A stretch of DNA of 64,000 nt, taken from contig CAZGHN010000012.1 in the NCBI GenBank assembly GCA_964525555.1, forward strand, positions 1 to 64,000, read 5' to 3'. Every line of letters starts with the position of its first letter. Position 1 is the first letter of the stretch. The notes under the pieces were generated by a model. The model saw only the letters and a list, made by a program, of their open reading frames with translations. It was not told the DNA's origin and ran no database searches. This document shows positions 9,628-17,908 of this stretch, one piece after another. The translations under genes and the position numbers were made by a program. This DNA is from JAFGHJ01 sp964525555. Its GTDB lineage: Bacteria; Hydrothermota; UBA3072.

Positions 9628-9746
9628 AACCACAAGATTTCACAGATTAACACAGGATTATTATTGTTTAAAACCCAACCCACAACCCCAAATTATTCTC
9701 ACACAAAGGCACAAAGACACTAAGCCCTACCACACCCACCTTAAAT
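9628..9746. repeat. Word-like intergenic repeats (families B, I, A)
   Basis: The gap between leuS and the convergent 9748 gene is filled by three phrases in series: a cacagattaacacagg type (B), an aaaacccaacccacaacccc type (I), and a ttctcacacaaaggcac type (A). The I+A join is the same composite found at 27530-27579 and, inverted, at 29269-29318. Confidence 0.7.
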
Positions 9747-9747
9747 A

Positions 9748-10356
9748 TTAATTTTTATCTTTAAATATATCAGCTATAGGAATCCTTCCCTTAAAGGTAC
9801 CTTCTTCTGAACTTATTATGTATTTTAAAGATTTTTTAGTTTCTTTTAGTTGTTGCTCAGTTGCATCTGTCAATTTAAAGTCTGTCACAAAATTATCTTG
9901 CTTATATAAAAAAGTTGGGTGTATCACTCTGTCAAAAAAATCGGCTGAAAAAGTACTATCATTTTCTCTAGAGATTCTGGGCACTGGAATTCGCGTTAAA
10001 TCGCTATAAGTTCTCTTAGAATTTAAATTTTCCGCAATATATGGTACGAAAACAACCAAATTTACTCTATGAGCGGGTACATCACCTTTATTACCTAAAT
10101 GCAACGATACTTTTTCCGTTTTTGTATGTTGACGATAACCTACCAAATATAGATCAGGCTCTTTTACCCAAGGTCTACACAATAGAAGTATAAATGTTAT
10201 TATAGGTATAATCACAAAAGCTATATATTTGAGGACAACATTACCCTTATTTATCCATAGCAAAGGGTGAAATCCTTCAGCTGTTTCTTTATTATTCTTT
10301 TCCGAATTTATTTTTTTTGTTTTTTCTCTGACATTATGATAGAAATTTAAACTCAT
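9748..10356 (-). CDS. Hypothetical single-pass membrane protein (paralogue of next gene)
   Basis: A 202-residue protein of unknown function. A soluble N-terminal 40 residues precede a transmembrane helix (about 43-60, KYIAFVIIPIITFILLL), followed by a soluble domain to the end. It shares with the protein at 10469-11008 the segments VSLHLGNKGDVPAHRVNLVVFVP / VSLYLLNKSQIAAHGVKLAIHMP, a TFSADFFDRVIHPTF / ILTANFSNTTIYPTF strand pair, and an EGTFKGRIPI / EGEFRGRIPV end, so the two are tandem duplicates. The soluble part looks beta-rich, with an immunoglobulin-like feel, but I cannot name a family. A TATAAT two bases before the ATG, with a TTGACA overlapping it, leaves the true promoter unclear. 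Confidence 0.6.
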   Translation of the reverse strand: MSLNFYHNVREKTKKINSEKNNKETAEGFHPLLWINKGNVVLKYIAFVIIPIITFILLLCRPWVKEPDLYLVGYRQHTKTEKVSLHLGNKGDVPAHRVNLVVFVPYIAENLNSKRTYSDLTRIPVPRISRENDSTFSADFFDRVIHPTFLYKQDNFVTDFKLTDATEQQLKETKKSLKYIISSEEGTFKGRIPIADIFKDKN

Positions 10357-10394
10357 TCATTATAGTGTCAAGTCCCAGCAGCTTGACTTTTTCG

Positions 10395-10467
10395 GGCGAA
10401 GAGTAGGGAATAGATTGTTTGTTTTTTAACTACTTAACCACTCAACCATTTAACAATTTAACTAAGA
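10395..10467. repeat. Word-like intergenic repeats (families D, F)
   Basis: Between the two paralogues lies a gaagagtagggaatag phrase (D) and an aaccactcaaccatttaac phrase (F, quasi-tandem units of about 10 bases). The F wording recurs in complement at 21010-21055 and 21190-21235. Confidence 0.6.
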
Positions 10468-10468
10468 T

Positions 10469-11008
10469 TCAACGAATCTTTTTGACTGTAAATATATAAA
10501 ACACCGGGATTCTGCCGCGAAATTCACCTTCGTCGCAGTTTATAATATATTCTATGGATTGTTCAGTTTCTTTTAATTCCTTAATAGTTACGCCATTAAA
10601 CTTGAAATCTATCACCGGATACTCTTTTTTATCTGAAAAAGTAGGGTATATAGTCGTATTTGAGAAATTAGCTGTTAATATTCTATCGTTTTTATTAAAA
10701 AATTCACAATCTCCGGTTTTTGTGATGGAAAGAGCTCTTTTTTTGTGTACATCTGGCGTTATCTTAGGCATATGAATAGCCAATTTTACTCCATGTGCGG
10801 CTATTTGGCTTTTATTGAGCAAATATAGAGATACAATACCCGTATTTTCGTTTAGATTATAATCCAAACATATATCAGAAGCCTCTATTTGAAGGTTCTC
10901 TTCCTTTTTGGAATCTTCCATTACTCTTATTATCTGTGAAACAATAATCGTAACAATTAGAATAGAGAAAAGTGTCCTTTTTTCTCCTTTTATCCAGTGA
11001 CTTCCCAT
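10469..11008 (-). CDS. Hypothetical single-pass membrane protein (paralogue of 9748 gene)
   Basis: A 179-residue protein with a short N-terminal cytoplasmic stretch, one helix (about 12-29) and an exported domain similar to that of its downstream neighbour: NKSQIAAHGVKLAIHMPKI, YPVIDFKFNGVTIKELKETEQSIEYII, GEFRGRIPVFYI. The conserved G-(K/R)-F-(K/R)-G-R-I-P end suggests a common fold and partner. Function unknown. Its promoter is of the leaderless type. Confidence 0.62.
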   Translation of the reverse strand: MGSHWIKGEKRTLFSILIVTIIVSQIIRVMEDSKKEENLQIEASDICLDYNLNENTGIVSLYLLNKSQIAAHGVKLAIHMPKITPDVHKKRALSITKTGDCEFFNKNDRILTANFSNTTIYPTFSDKKEYPVIDFKFNGVTIKELKETEQSIEYIINCDEGEFRGRIPVFYIFTVKKIR

Positions 11009-11013
11009 ATAAA

Positions 11014-11041
11014 AAGTTAAGTCTATTTTTTATGATGTCAA
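11014..11041 (-). promoter_or_regulatory. Promoter of the 10469-11008 gene, leaderless type
   Basis: On the minus strand: TTGACA (11041-11036), 16 bases, TAACTT (11019-11014), then five bases to the ATG. No ribosome-binding site is possible in the gap. Confidence 0.6.
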
Positions 11042-11096
11042 GATTATTCAGTTTAACTCTGTAGAAATATTTTAAGATTAGGAGTAGGGGATAGGG

Positions 11097-11124
11097 TTGA
11101 CTCTTTTATGGAATTAAATATATT
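11097..11124 (+). promoter_or_regulatory. Promoter of the 11154 lipoprotein gene
   Basis: TTGACT (11097-11102), 16 bases, TATATT (11119-11124). The expected start near 11131 leaves a leader of about 22 bases that contains an ACGGAGA ribosome site, so this gene has a conventional leader, unlike its neighbours. Confidence 0.55.
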
Positions 11125-11153
11125 TATTTTTATCTAAATTACGGAGATTATTC

Positions 11154-11627
11154 ATGAAAAAACTGAAGTTATTGGTATACTTTTTTATTTGTTGTCTTTT
11201 ATTTGGATTACTTAATTGTAATTTATTTGAACAACTAGAAGAATTTGGTATTCCCGTAGAAGAAAAATCGGTGGAAGAACTAAATAATATCAATGATTTT
11301 TTTGTATACAATTCAGAAGCGTGGTGCATCGGAGCATTTCCTTCAAATTATGTCTATGGCAACAAAATAAGCGCTAGCGCAGTTAAAAACAGCTTCGAAA
11401 AAAGCAGTCTTACAGGACCCTATAAAAGCGAATCGGATTTAAGAAAAGATTCGATAAGCATAAGAACTCTCTGGGTTGGCATATATGTGATAAATAGAAA
11501 TAAAAATCAATATAGGATAATAAGATTCTTTCAAGCTCCCGGAGCCAGATTAAGCGAACAGACCTGGTATGAACTGACTATCATAGACGACTTTGGAGTT
11601 TACCAAACCACCAAATCAACTAATTAA
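11154..11627 (+). CDS. Small hypothetical lipoprotein
   Basis: A 157-residue protein. The first 21 residues are a lipoprotein signal (KK followed by a long hydrophobic core) ending in the lipobox LLNC, so Cys22 should be lipidated. The mature part begins with an acidic spacer and then a compact domain containing SEAWCIGAFPSNYV and RIIRFFQAPGARLSEQTW; two further Cys are not arranged as a metal site. I do not recognise a family. It stands alone between a divergent membrane-protein pair and a methyltransferase gene. Confidence 0.65.
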   Translation: MKKLKLLVYFFICCLLFGLLNCNLFEQLEEFGIPVEEKSVEELNNINDFFVYNSEAWCIGAFPSNYVYGNKISASAVKNSFEKSSLTGPYKSESDLRKDSISIRTLWVGIYVINRNKNQYRIIRFFQAPGARLSEQTWYELTIIDDFGVYQTTKSTN

Positions 11628-11646
11628 ACGGCATATTACTACAGGG

Positions 11647-11675
11647 TTGATTTTTAGTATAATTTTCATTACAAT
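11647..11675 (+). promoter_or_regulatory. Promoter of the 11684 methyltransferase gene, leaderless type
   Basis: TTGATT (11647-11652), 17 bases, TACAAT (11670-11675), then eight A/T bases to the ATG at 11684. No ribosome-binding site. A TATAAT at 11658-11663 is an alternative -10, but no -35 matches it. Confidence 0.5.
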
Positions 11676-11683
11676 TAAATTAA

Positions 11684-12508
11684 ATGAGTGATATCAATAC
11701 AATTGAAGCATACAATAAATTCGCAAGGTATTATGATCTATATGTGGGCAATTTCAAAGATGATTTAAACCTGTACCATTCGCTTGCTGATAAAGATGAA
11801 AAAATATTGGAAGTGGGGTGCGGAACAGGAAGAGTGCTTAAATACTTGCTGGACAACGGCTATAAAAATATTACAGGTGTAGATATCTCCGAGAAGATGC
11901 TCGAAATCGCTAAGAATAAACTCAGCAAGTATTTGATTGAAAAGAGGTTAGCACTGGGAAAGCATAACTTTCACGCCGAATCCTTAAAAGGGAACTTTAA
12001 AAAGGTTTTTATTACTTTTTATACGATAAATTACGTTCTCGATAATCCTATTAAGTTCTTGAGGAATATAGGCTTATCCATGGAAACTAACTCTTTGATT
12101 GCTTTAGACTTATTTTACCCTAGGTTATTTTGGGATCCGGAATCGGACAATGTGTGGCTTGAAAGGGAATTGAAACTTGAAAACGGTAAAATAGTAATTT
12201 TACGTGATAAGCGTTCGTTCGACGGACGTTTTGAAAAAAGAACTCAGGTTTTTGTTGAAGAAGGTCAAGCCACTGCGATTGAGACCACGAGGAGATTTTA
12301 TTCAAAAGAGGAGATGGAGCAATTACTCGTAGATGCAGGTTTTCAGAACGTTAAATCGCTTTCCGGTTATGCTGTCGGAGATGTTGAAAAATTTACTGAC
12401 GAATACCCTATGCTTGGCTTTAATGAATTCAACGTAGATATGGATAAGTACATAAATAGGGAAGAAGTCAAACCAAATTTCGTTCTTTATGCAAACAGAT
12501 TTCGTTAA
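11684..12508 (+). CDS. SAM-dependent methyltransferase (class I)
   Basis: A 274-residue Rossmann methyltransferase. SAM-binding motif I is ILEVGCGTGR (about 41-50), motif II has GVDISEKMLEIA (about 66-77), and YTINYVLDNP is the motif IV region. A C-terminal beta-rich part (about 150-270), with FEKRTQVFVEEGQATAIETTRRFYSKEEMEQLL, is typical of small-molecule methyltransferases in which this segment covers the active site. The substrate cannot be told. The organisation resembles the broad Methyltransf_25 group. Single-gene unit. Confidence 0.8.
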   Translation: MSDINTIEAYNKFARYYDLYVGNFKDDLNLYHSLADKDEKILEVGCGTGRVLKYLLDNGYKNITGVDISEKMLEIAKNKLSKYLIEKRLALGKHNFHAESLKGNFKKVFITFYTINYVLDNPIKFLRNIGLSMETNSLIALDLFYPRLFWDPESDNVWLERELKLENGKIVILRDKRSFDGRFEKRTQVFVEEGQATAIETTRRFYSKEEMEQLLVDAGFQNVKSLSGYAVGDVEKFTDEYPMLGFNEFNVDMDKYINREEVKPNFVLYANRFR

Positions 12509-12647
12509 GAATCCGACTTCCTTAGTATCTAATATACATAAGTTTACATAATATATCTTATCAGACATTGTGTTTATAGTAAATGTGAAGCCAAAATTAT
12601 GGGTTAAACCATTAATTTGCAAATATTAAGACTAAATAGGCCCCCGA

Positions 12648-14369
12648 TTACCAGCCTCCGCCTCCTCCGCCGCCGCCACCACCGCCGGAAAATCCACCGC
12701 CACCTCCACCGGAAAATCCGCTGGAGCTTCCTCGTGGGGTACTCATTGCTGATTCAAATGCGCCAATAGAATTGCCTATGGAACTCGCAATATGGCTCGT
12801 CATTATAGGTCCATGATGTACGCCATGTGCACTATACCAGCCGGGAGGCTCAATTTGAAGCCCACTAAAGCGCTCTGCCCACTCATCGACAACGCCAATG
12901 GCTATTGCATAGGATAAAAAGTCGAAAAATATAGAAGGATTTTCATCGAGCATTCTTTTTAACCTTTCTTTCTCTACCCTGACCAAAAATTCTTTAAAAC
13001 CCAGGATATCCGTCAATATTTCTCTCCCTTTATAGGTGCGTTTAGGCATAGCTGCAGCGAAACAGAGTGTTATTAATCCGCTTATAGCAATCCCACCGGT
13101 GAGACCTGCAACAAGTCCACCTGAAATAAGTGACGGCGAAGCAGCCGAAAGTATTCCAAAGAAGAAAGGAGTTGCCCAAACCCCTAAAAACAAAGCCGAT
13201 GTACCGGCAACAACATACCCCTTTCGCACTTTGTCCGGATTTCCGTAAAAGTATCTCTTTTTATGTACGGATTTATATATCTCATCTTTAACGCTTTGCA
13301 CGTGCTTATAGAATTTATCTTTCAAATCCGAAATCAGAAATTCCTTCCCCCCTACCTTCTTTAGCCCGCTTAAGAACTTTCTTAAATGTTTTTCCTCATT
13401 TAAGCCCATGTCTTTCAGTATCTTAATCTTATAATCCTTATTTTTGAGGAATAGGAATTTCTGGGTTTCTGTTTCCTCTATAGAAAGATACCCTAATCTC
13501 GCAAGATCGAACAGTATTGATGTTATGTCCACTTGATCTACTCTCTGGTCCAGAATGGTGCCGACCTCAGCGGCAGTTAAGTCCCTGGGAGGATTATATT
13601 TAACTGTAATTGTCCCTGCCGGCAGGTCTTTTCCCTCTCTTTTCCATCGTTTAAACAGGAAAATGAAGGTATATATAGGTAAAAGGGCTAAAAATAAGAG
13701 TCCCAGATAGCTTTTGAGTTTAAGCAGGAATGTCTTTGAAAAAGGAGGTTGGGTAAGGTACCCCTTAGGAAATCTTATGTCGATAGTAGCCCCATATCCC
13801 GGAGACAATGTTCTTGTGCCAAAAGAGATTATGTTGCTGCTAAGAGTATAGTTTTCGGAAGTTCTATCCGAACGGTATGGGCCGACAAATAATTTAATGT
13901 CTTCTTTAGATAGTTGTATTGGTAACGGGAGAATTACTGTGCAATAAGAAGAATCGATTTTGTCTTCCCATCTATTTCCGGTTACATTCCAGTATAATTC
14001 ATCCCATTTATCGAAGTATCTTGCACCCAATACAGCAGAATATTCTATTGTGTATACGTGAATTCCGCTAATCTTTATGTCGGGGTCCCCAATGCGTAGT
14101 CGTAAATCTTTTCCGTCAGAGTAGCGCTTAGTGCTTTTTTTTACCGGTACGTCTTTCCCGTCCATTAGGACTTCATTTACTTTAAACCCCAATGAATAGT
14201 TGCCTATAGTTCCTTTAAGTTCAAGCGGAATATCTCTATAAATGCCGTGATGGTAACCGCCGTCAAAATTTACAGTTATTTCTTCTTTAACATTCAGAGA
14301 ACCGTCTTGATTTAATTTTATTTCACTATCAAAAAGCTGTATATATAAGCTTAAAAATAGCAGTAACAT
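12648..14369 (-). CDS. DUF2207 membrane protein with glycine-rich tail
   Basis: A 573-residue protein of the DUF2207 group. A signal-like N terminus is followed by an exported beta-rich domain (about 15-205, with HGIYRDIPLEL and RWEDKIDSSYCTVILPLP), a transmembrane helix (about 217-238), a cytoplasmic domain beginning PPRDLTAAEVGTILDQRVD that is diagnostic for the family, two more helices (about 395-440) and a Gly/Ser-rich end with an 11-Gly run before the final Trp. Its start lies two bases after the lemA stop. LemA-DUF2207 pairs are common in bacteria and archaea; the joint function is not established. Confidence 0.85.
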   Translation of the reverse strand: MLLLFLSLYIQLFDSEIKLNQDGSLNVKEEITVNFDGGYHHGIYRDIPLELKGTIGNYSLGFKVNEVLMDGKDVPVKKSTKRYSDGKDLRLRIGDPDIKISGIHVYTIEYSAVLGARYFDKWDELYWNVTGNRWEDKIDSSYCTVILPLPIQLSKEDIKLFVGPYRSDRTSENYTLSSNIISFGTRTLSPGYGATIDIRFPKGYLTQPPFSKTFLLKLKSYLGLLFLALLPIYTFIFLFKRWKREGKDLPAGTITVKYNPPRDLTAAEVGTILDQRVDQVDITSILFDLARLGYLSIEETETQKFLFLKNKDYKIKILKDMGLNEEKHLRKFLSGLKKVGGKEFLISDLKDKFYKHVQSVKDEIYKSVHKKRYFYGNPDKVRKGYVVAGTSALFLGVWATPFFFGILSAASPSLISGGLVAGLTGGIAISGLITLCFAAAMPKRTYKGREILTDILGFKEFLVRVEKERLKRMLDENPSIFFDFLSYAIAIGVVDEWAERFSGLQIEPPGWYSAHGVHHGPIMTSHIASSIGNSIGAFESAMSTPRGSSSGFSGGGGGGFSGGGGGGGGGGGW

Positions 14370-14371
14370 TG

Positions 14372-14920
14372 TTAAAACTCAACTTTTGGTACTTCCCTCT
14401 CCCCTTCTGCCATCTCAAAAAATTCGCGCTTTTTAAAACCAAATATAGTAGCGATTATATTTGAAGGAAAGGATTCAACTTTAATATTGTTATCTCTAAC
14501 AACTGCATTATAATACCTTCTTGCGTTCTGGATATCACCTTCGATTTGAGATAGATTGTTTTGCAAATCGAGAAAATTTGTATTTGCTTTCAATTCGGGG
14601 TAATTTTCAGCCACTGCAAAGAGCTGACGAAGAGCTCCGGTTAACATATTTTCGGCCTTTGACTGTTCTCCGGGCGTTTTTGCCGCAGTTGCTTCTGCTC
14701 TTGCTTTTGTAACGTTTTCGAATAGTTCTTTTTCATGCTTTGCATAACCTTTAACTGTGCTTACTAGATTCGGAATCAGATCATATCTTCTCTTAAGTTG
14801 AACATCGACGTCACTCCAGGCATTTTCACAGAGATTCTTTAATTTTATAAATCCATTATAAGTAGCTATTATAAAGCCTACTACGACAACAATCACAGCA
14901 ATCAATACAATATTTAACAT
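14372..14920 (-). CDS. lemA: LemA family protein
   Basis: A 182-residue LemA protein: a short outward N terminus, a helix (about 3-21), then a helical-bundle domain with YNGFIKLKNLCENAWSDVDVQLKRR, DLIPNLVSTVKGYAKHE and NARRYYNAVVRDNN, which are the family signatures. A GGAGG ribosome site lies seven to eight bases before the ATG. It forms a two-gene unit with the DUF2207 protein downstream. The cellular role is unsettled; LemA proteins have been linked to envelope processes. Confidence 0.92.
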   Translation of the reverse strand: MLNIVLIAVIVVVVGFIIATYNGFIKLKNLCENAWSDVDVQLKRRYDLIPNLVSTVKGYAKHEKELFENVTKARAEATAAKTPGEQSKAENMLTGALRQLFAVAENYPELKANTNFLDLQNNLSQIEGDIQNARRYYNAVVRDNNIKVESFPSNIIATIFGFKKREFFEMAEGEREVPKVEF

Positions 14921-14991
14921 TTATATGCCTCCTTTGTTTTTATAAGTATACTTACATTGCTATAAAAAATTCACTATAAATTTAGATATAT

Positions 14992-16101
14992 TCAAATCAA
15001 ATCCACAAGAGGCGGTAAATTAAACCATTCAGCGGCTGTGAGGACTCTTTTTTTATTTTCATAAACAATATCGTAGAAGTTTCCCATATGCTTCCTGAAT
15101 TTACGCTCCCTTAGTAAATGATGATCGTAAATCATTATCTCAAAATCAGCTTCTCTTATGATTCTTGAAACATTATCTATACACCTATTTAAGTTTATTT
15201 GATTAAACATATAGCCCAAGAGGTATGTAGATGGACCATCAAGTATTATTACGTTAGGGTTCTCTTCTATTATCCATTGTGCGTAGTCTTCGATAATCGG
15301 TCCCATAATATCCGAAGAAAATAAAACTTTTTTATTACCTCTTTTCACTATAACGGGTTCCACCCAACCGGTTTTGGCATACTCTAATCCATGAAATAAA
15401 GTACCTGGAAAAGAGATACTTGTTTTTCCGAATTTTATCTCTTCTTTTTTTATAAAATTTATACTGGTTCTTGCTATTTTTAATTCGGTTAACCATTGTT
15501 CTCTCATCCAGGCTTCAACGCTATTATACATATTAGCTTTCCACATTTTTAGTAATTCTTCTCGTCTTTTTGTGTATTCGCCAAAATTTTTTTTGTGCAC
15601 TATATTAAGTTTATTATATGGGTCTTCGTAATTCTTTTTCTTCGGGTCTTTTACAAAATCATTAAATTTAAATACATTGTCGAATAGAGTCATCATATCC
15701 TGATAAAGCAATCTGGCTCTTTTCCATTGAGAGTAGTTTATCCATTCATTAGGATTCTTTATATAAACTATTTTATCAATATAACTTTCCGGAAATTCAG
15801 CCGGTCTTTTGTGATGATCGTAATGAAAATGAGTTATAATGGTTACATCAGCTTTTTCCGCATAATCTTTTACTCTCTCCTGTGCTGCTTTTAAAAAATC
15901 TACCTTCTCTTCTTCTTTCAGCGGGTAAGAATGATGCATTACTGCATATCCCGGGTCTATAACAATTTTAATATCAGGTGTCTCAATAAATGTGCACATG
16001 GATTTTGCACCCAAAGAATCAAACCAGACCGGCATAACGCTTATTTCGCCTGTTTTTATAATATTTGTGAGCTCCTTATTGATATATTCGTCCGCTACCA
16101 T
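14992..16101 (-). CDS. Metallo-beta-lactamase-fold hydrolase, UPF0282-like
   Basis: A 369-residue metal hydrolase. The metal site HFHYDHH (His91, His93, Asp95, His96) follows a VTIIT strand. Around it, WFDSLGAKSMCTFIETPDIKIVIDPGYA, later WINYSQWKRA, SSDIMGPI and a DHHLLRER end are arranged as in UPF0282, a group I know chiefly from archaea. Compared with typical members it has about 20 extra N-terminal residues and an insertion of roughly 60 residues (about 130-190). The ATG lies six bases after the ftsY stop, so it is the last gene of the SPFH-tyrS-ftsY operon. The substrate is unknown; an RNase role is only a guess from the fold. Confidence 0.75.
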   Translation of the reverse strand: MVADEYINKELTNIIKTGEISVMPVWFDSLGAKSMCTFIETPDIKIVIDPGYAVMHHSYPLKEEEKVDFLKAAQERVKDYAEKADVTIITHFHYDHHKRPAEFPESYIDKIVYIKNPNEWINYSQWKRARLLYQDMMTLFDNVFKFNDFVKDPKKKNYEDPYNKLNIVHKKNFGEYTKRREELLKMWKANMYNSVEAWMREQWLTELKIARTSINFIKKEEIKFGKTSISFPGTLFHGLEYAKTGWVEPVIVKRGNKKVLFSSDIMGPIIEDYAQWIIEENPNVIILDGPSTYLLGYMFNQINLNRCIDNVSRIIREADFEIMIYDHHLLRERKFRKHMGNFYDIVYENKKRVLTAAEWFNLPPLVDLI

Positions 16102-16107
16102 TTTAAC

Positions 16108-16974
16108 TCATTCTGAAAGCAATGCTTCTACAAAATCTTCTGCAGAAAAAGGAATTAAATCTTCCTTCTCTTCTCCTATACCTATGTGTTGAACCGGTAT
16201 ACCTATTTCGTTGACTATAGAAATGATAATTCCGCCTTTTGCTGTACCGTCAAGCTTAGTTAAAGCAATCCCAGTTATACCTATTTCTTCATTAAATTGT
16301 CTTGCCTGCTGCAATGCATTTTGTCCAGTTGTCCCATCTACAACTAGAATAGTTTCTTGAGGAAAATCGTCTCTCTTTTTTGTAAGAACTTTTTTTATCT
16401 TCTTCATTTCTTCCATTAAATCGTTCCTTGTATGTAGTCTTCCCGCAGTATCAATTAACACATAGTCCATTTCTCTTGCTATTGCAGCATCTACTGCGTC
16501 AAAACATACAGCAGCAGGATCAGCTCCATAATCCGATTGAATAACTTCAGAATTAATTCTCTGCCCCCACTTGCTTAATTGTTCTACAGCACCCGTCCGG
16601 AAGGTATCGCCTGAGGCCAAAAGAACTTTTTTCCCTTCCTTGTTAAGATTCCAACCTCTTTTTCCAAGTGTAGTGGTCTTCCCTACTCCATTTACACCAA
16701 CGTATAACTCGACAATAGGCTTTTTATAAGTATTTTGCTTAACAGGAGTTTTAAGTATATTTATAAGTTCACTCCGAAGCGTAGAAAGATATTTATCGGG
16801 AGTAACTTTCTCAAGTATCTTAATTAAACTTGTAGCAGTATCAACTCCGAAATCGGATTCAATTAACAGATTTTCAATATCTACTAAAGCTTCGGGATCC
16901 CTTCTGCCAAAAAGATTTCGTAATTTTTTGCTAAAATTATCTCTGGTCTTCTGTAGAGTCTTCCTTAGATTCAC
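16108..16974 (-). CDS. ftsY: Signal recognition particle receptor FtsY
   Basis: SRP-type GTPase that docks ribosome-Ffh complexes at the membrane. The N domain begins LRKTLQKTRDNFSKKL; the G domain has GVNGVGKTTTLGK (P-loop), DTAGRLHT (G3), TKLDGTAKGG (G4) and GIGEEKEDLIPF near the end. I chose GTG at 16974 (288 residues), which starts right at the conserved N helix. A TTG at 16995 would add seven residues and lies further inside the upstream glycosyltransferase gene. No acidic A domain is present, as in many non-enterobacterial FtsY. Confidence 0.92.
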   Translation of the reverse strand: MNLRKTLQKTRDNFSKKLRNLFGRRDPEALVDIENLLIESDFGVDTATSLIKILEKVTPDKYLSTLRSELINILKTPVKQNTYKKPIVELYVGVNGVGKTTTLGKRGWNLNKEGKKVLLASGDTFRTGAVEQLSKWGQRINSEVIQSDYGADPAAVCFDAVDAAIAREMDYVLIDTAGRLHTRNDLMEEMKKIKKVLTKKRDDFPQETILVVDGTTGQNALQQARQFNEEIGITGIALTKLDGTAKGGIIISIVNEIGIPVQHIGIGEEKEDLIPFSAEDFVEALLSE

Positions 16975-17890
16975 GTTCCGAGATTTCCCTTTCAAGTCTT
17001 TTCACGTTTTCAGCCAATGCAGCAACTGCTTCGGTTATAAAACCTACAGTAAAAAGAACCAACCCTGATATAACCATAAGTGTAACTAAGTATAAAAGTG
17101 GTCTATAGCCATGCTGAAATACAAAACGCTGAATAATCCCGTAAATTCCTACAATCGTTCCTAAGAAAATAAGAACAGCACCAGAAGTTCCAAAAAACAA
17201 AAAAGGCTTCCTTAAAAGAGATATTTGCATTTTTACAGCCAAAAGATCCATTACCCCTATTACGACCCTACCTTTACCAGTATATTTTGACTCTCCAAAT
17301 TTTCTTTCTCTTAAATTAACCTTGACTTCAGAAACCCTGAAACCCTTATTTACAGCTAAAGCTACTATGTAGCGATGCCAATCTTTTCTTAAATTTACCT
17401 CCTCTAACACCTTTCTGCGCAAAGCCTTAATCGCATTTTGGTCATGTATAGGTAGATGAAATAAAACTCTTGATAAGAAGTTGTATACTCCGGACACGAA
17501 TTTTTTTTGATATTTGCCTTGCTTCCAGCCTGCAACAATATCATACCCTTTATCCATTTCTTCAAGTAATTTAGGAATGTCATTCGCGTCAAACTGGAGG
17601 TCCGCATCCATAATTACAATAATTTGCGCTGTTGAATGTCTAAATCCTGTGAGTATTGCTTCTGTTTTGCCGAGATTAGCGCGATGGCTAAAAACTTTTA
17701 AATATTTATGTTTCTTCTTTAATTTTAAACCTTCTTCAAAAGTCCCGTCATCGCTTCCGTCATCGACAAGTATTACCTCGTAATTTCTCTTTTCCTTTTT
17801 TATAACGGAATCGATTTCCAGCATTAAAGGAAGTAAGTTTTCTTTTTCGTTAAAAGCTGGTACTATAATTGCGATATTTTTCTCAGTCAT
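16937..17890 (-). CDS. Membrane glycosyltransferase family 2 (DPM1/GtrB-like)
   Basis: A 317-residue enzyme expected to move a sugar from a nucleotide to a polyprenyl phosphate at the inner membrane. The GT-A domain has IIVPAFNEKENL (about 8-19), VILVDDGSDDGT (about 40-51) and the DADLQFDANDIP motif (about 95), which binds metal and nucleotide. Two hydrophobic helices follow (about 228-252 and 264-287), as in the GtrB/polyprenyl-P mannosyltransferase class, and then a charged tail. AAGGT precedes the ATG. It sits between tyrS and ftsY in the operon, an unusual place for an envelope glycosyltransferase. Confidence 0.85.
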   Translation of the reverse strand: MTEKNIAIIVPAFNEKENLLPLMLEIDSVIKKEKRNYEVILVDDGSDDGTFEEGLKLKKKHKYLKVFSHRANLGKTEAILTGFRHSTAQIIVIMDADLQFDANDIPKLLEEMDKGYDIVAGWKQGKYQKKFVSGVYNFLSRVLFHLPIHDQNAIKALRRKVLEEVNLRKDWHRYIVALAVNKGFRVSEVKVNLRERKFGESKYTGKGRVVIGVMDLLAVKMQISLLRKPFLFFGTSGAVLIFLGTIVGIYGIIQRFVFQHGYRPLLYLVTLMVISGLVLFTVGFITEAVAALAENVKRLEREISERESKEDSTEDQR

Positions 17891-17908
17891 TGGTTTTTAC
17901 CTTCAAAA

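Noticed and set aside
13036..13248. Plus-strand open frame antisense to the DUF2207 gene
   Set aside because: Shadow of the real gene; composition follows the opposite frame.
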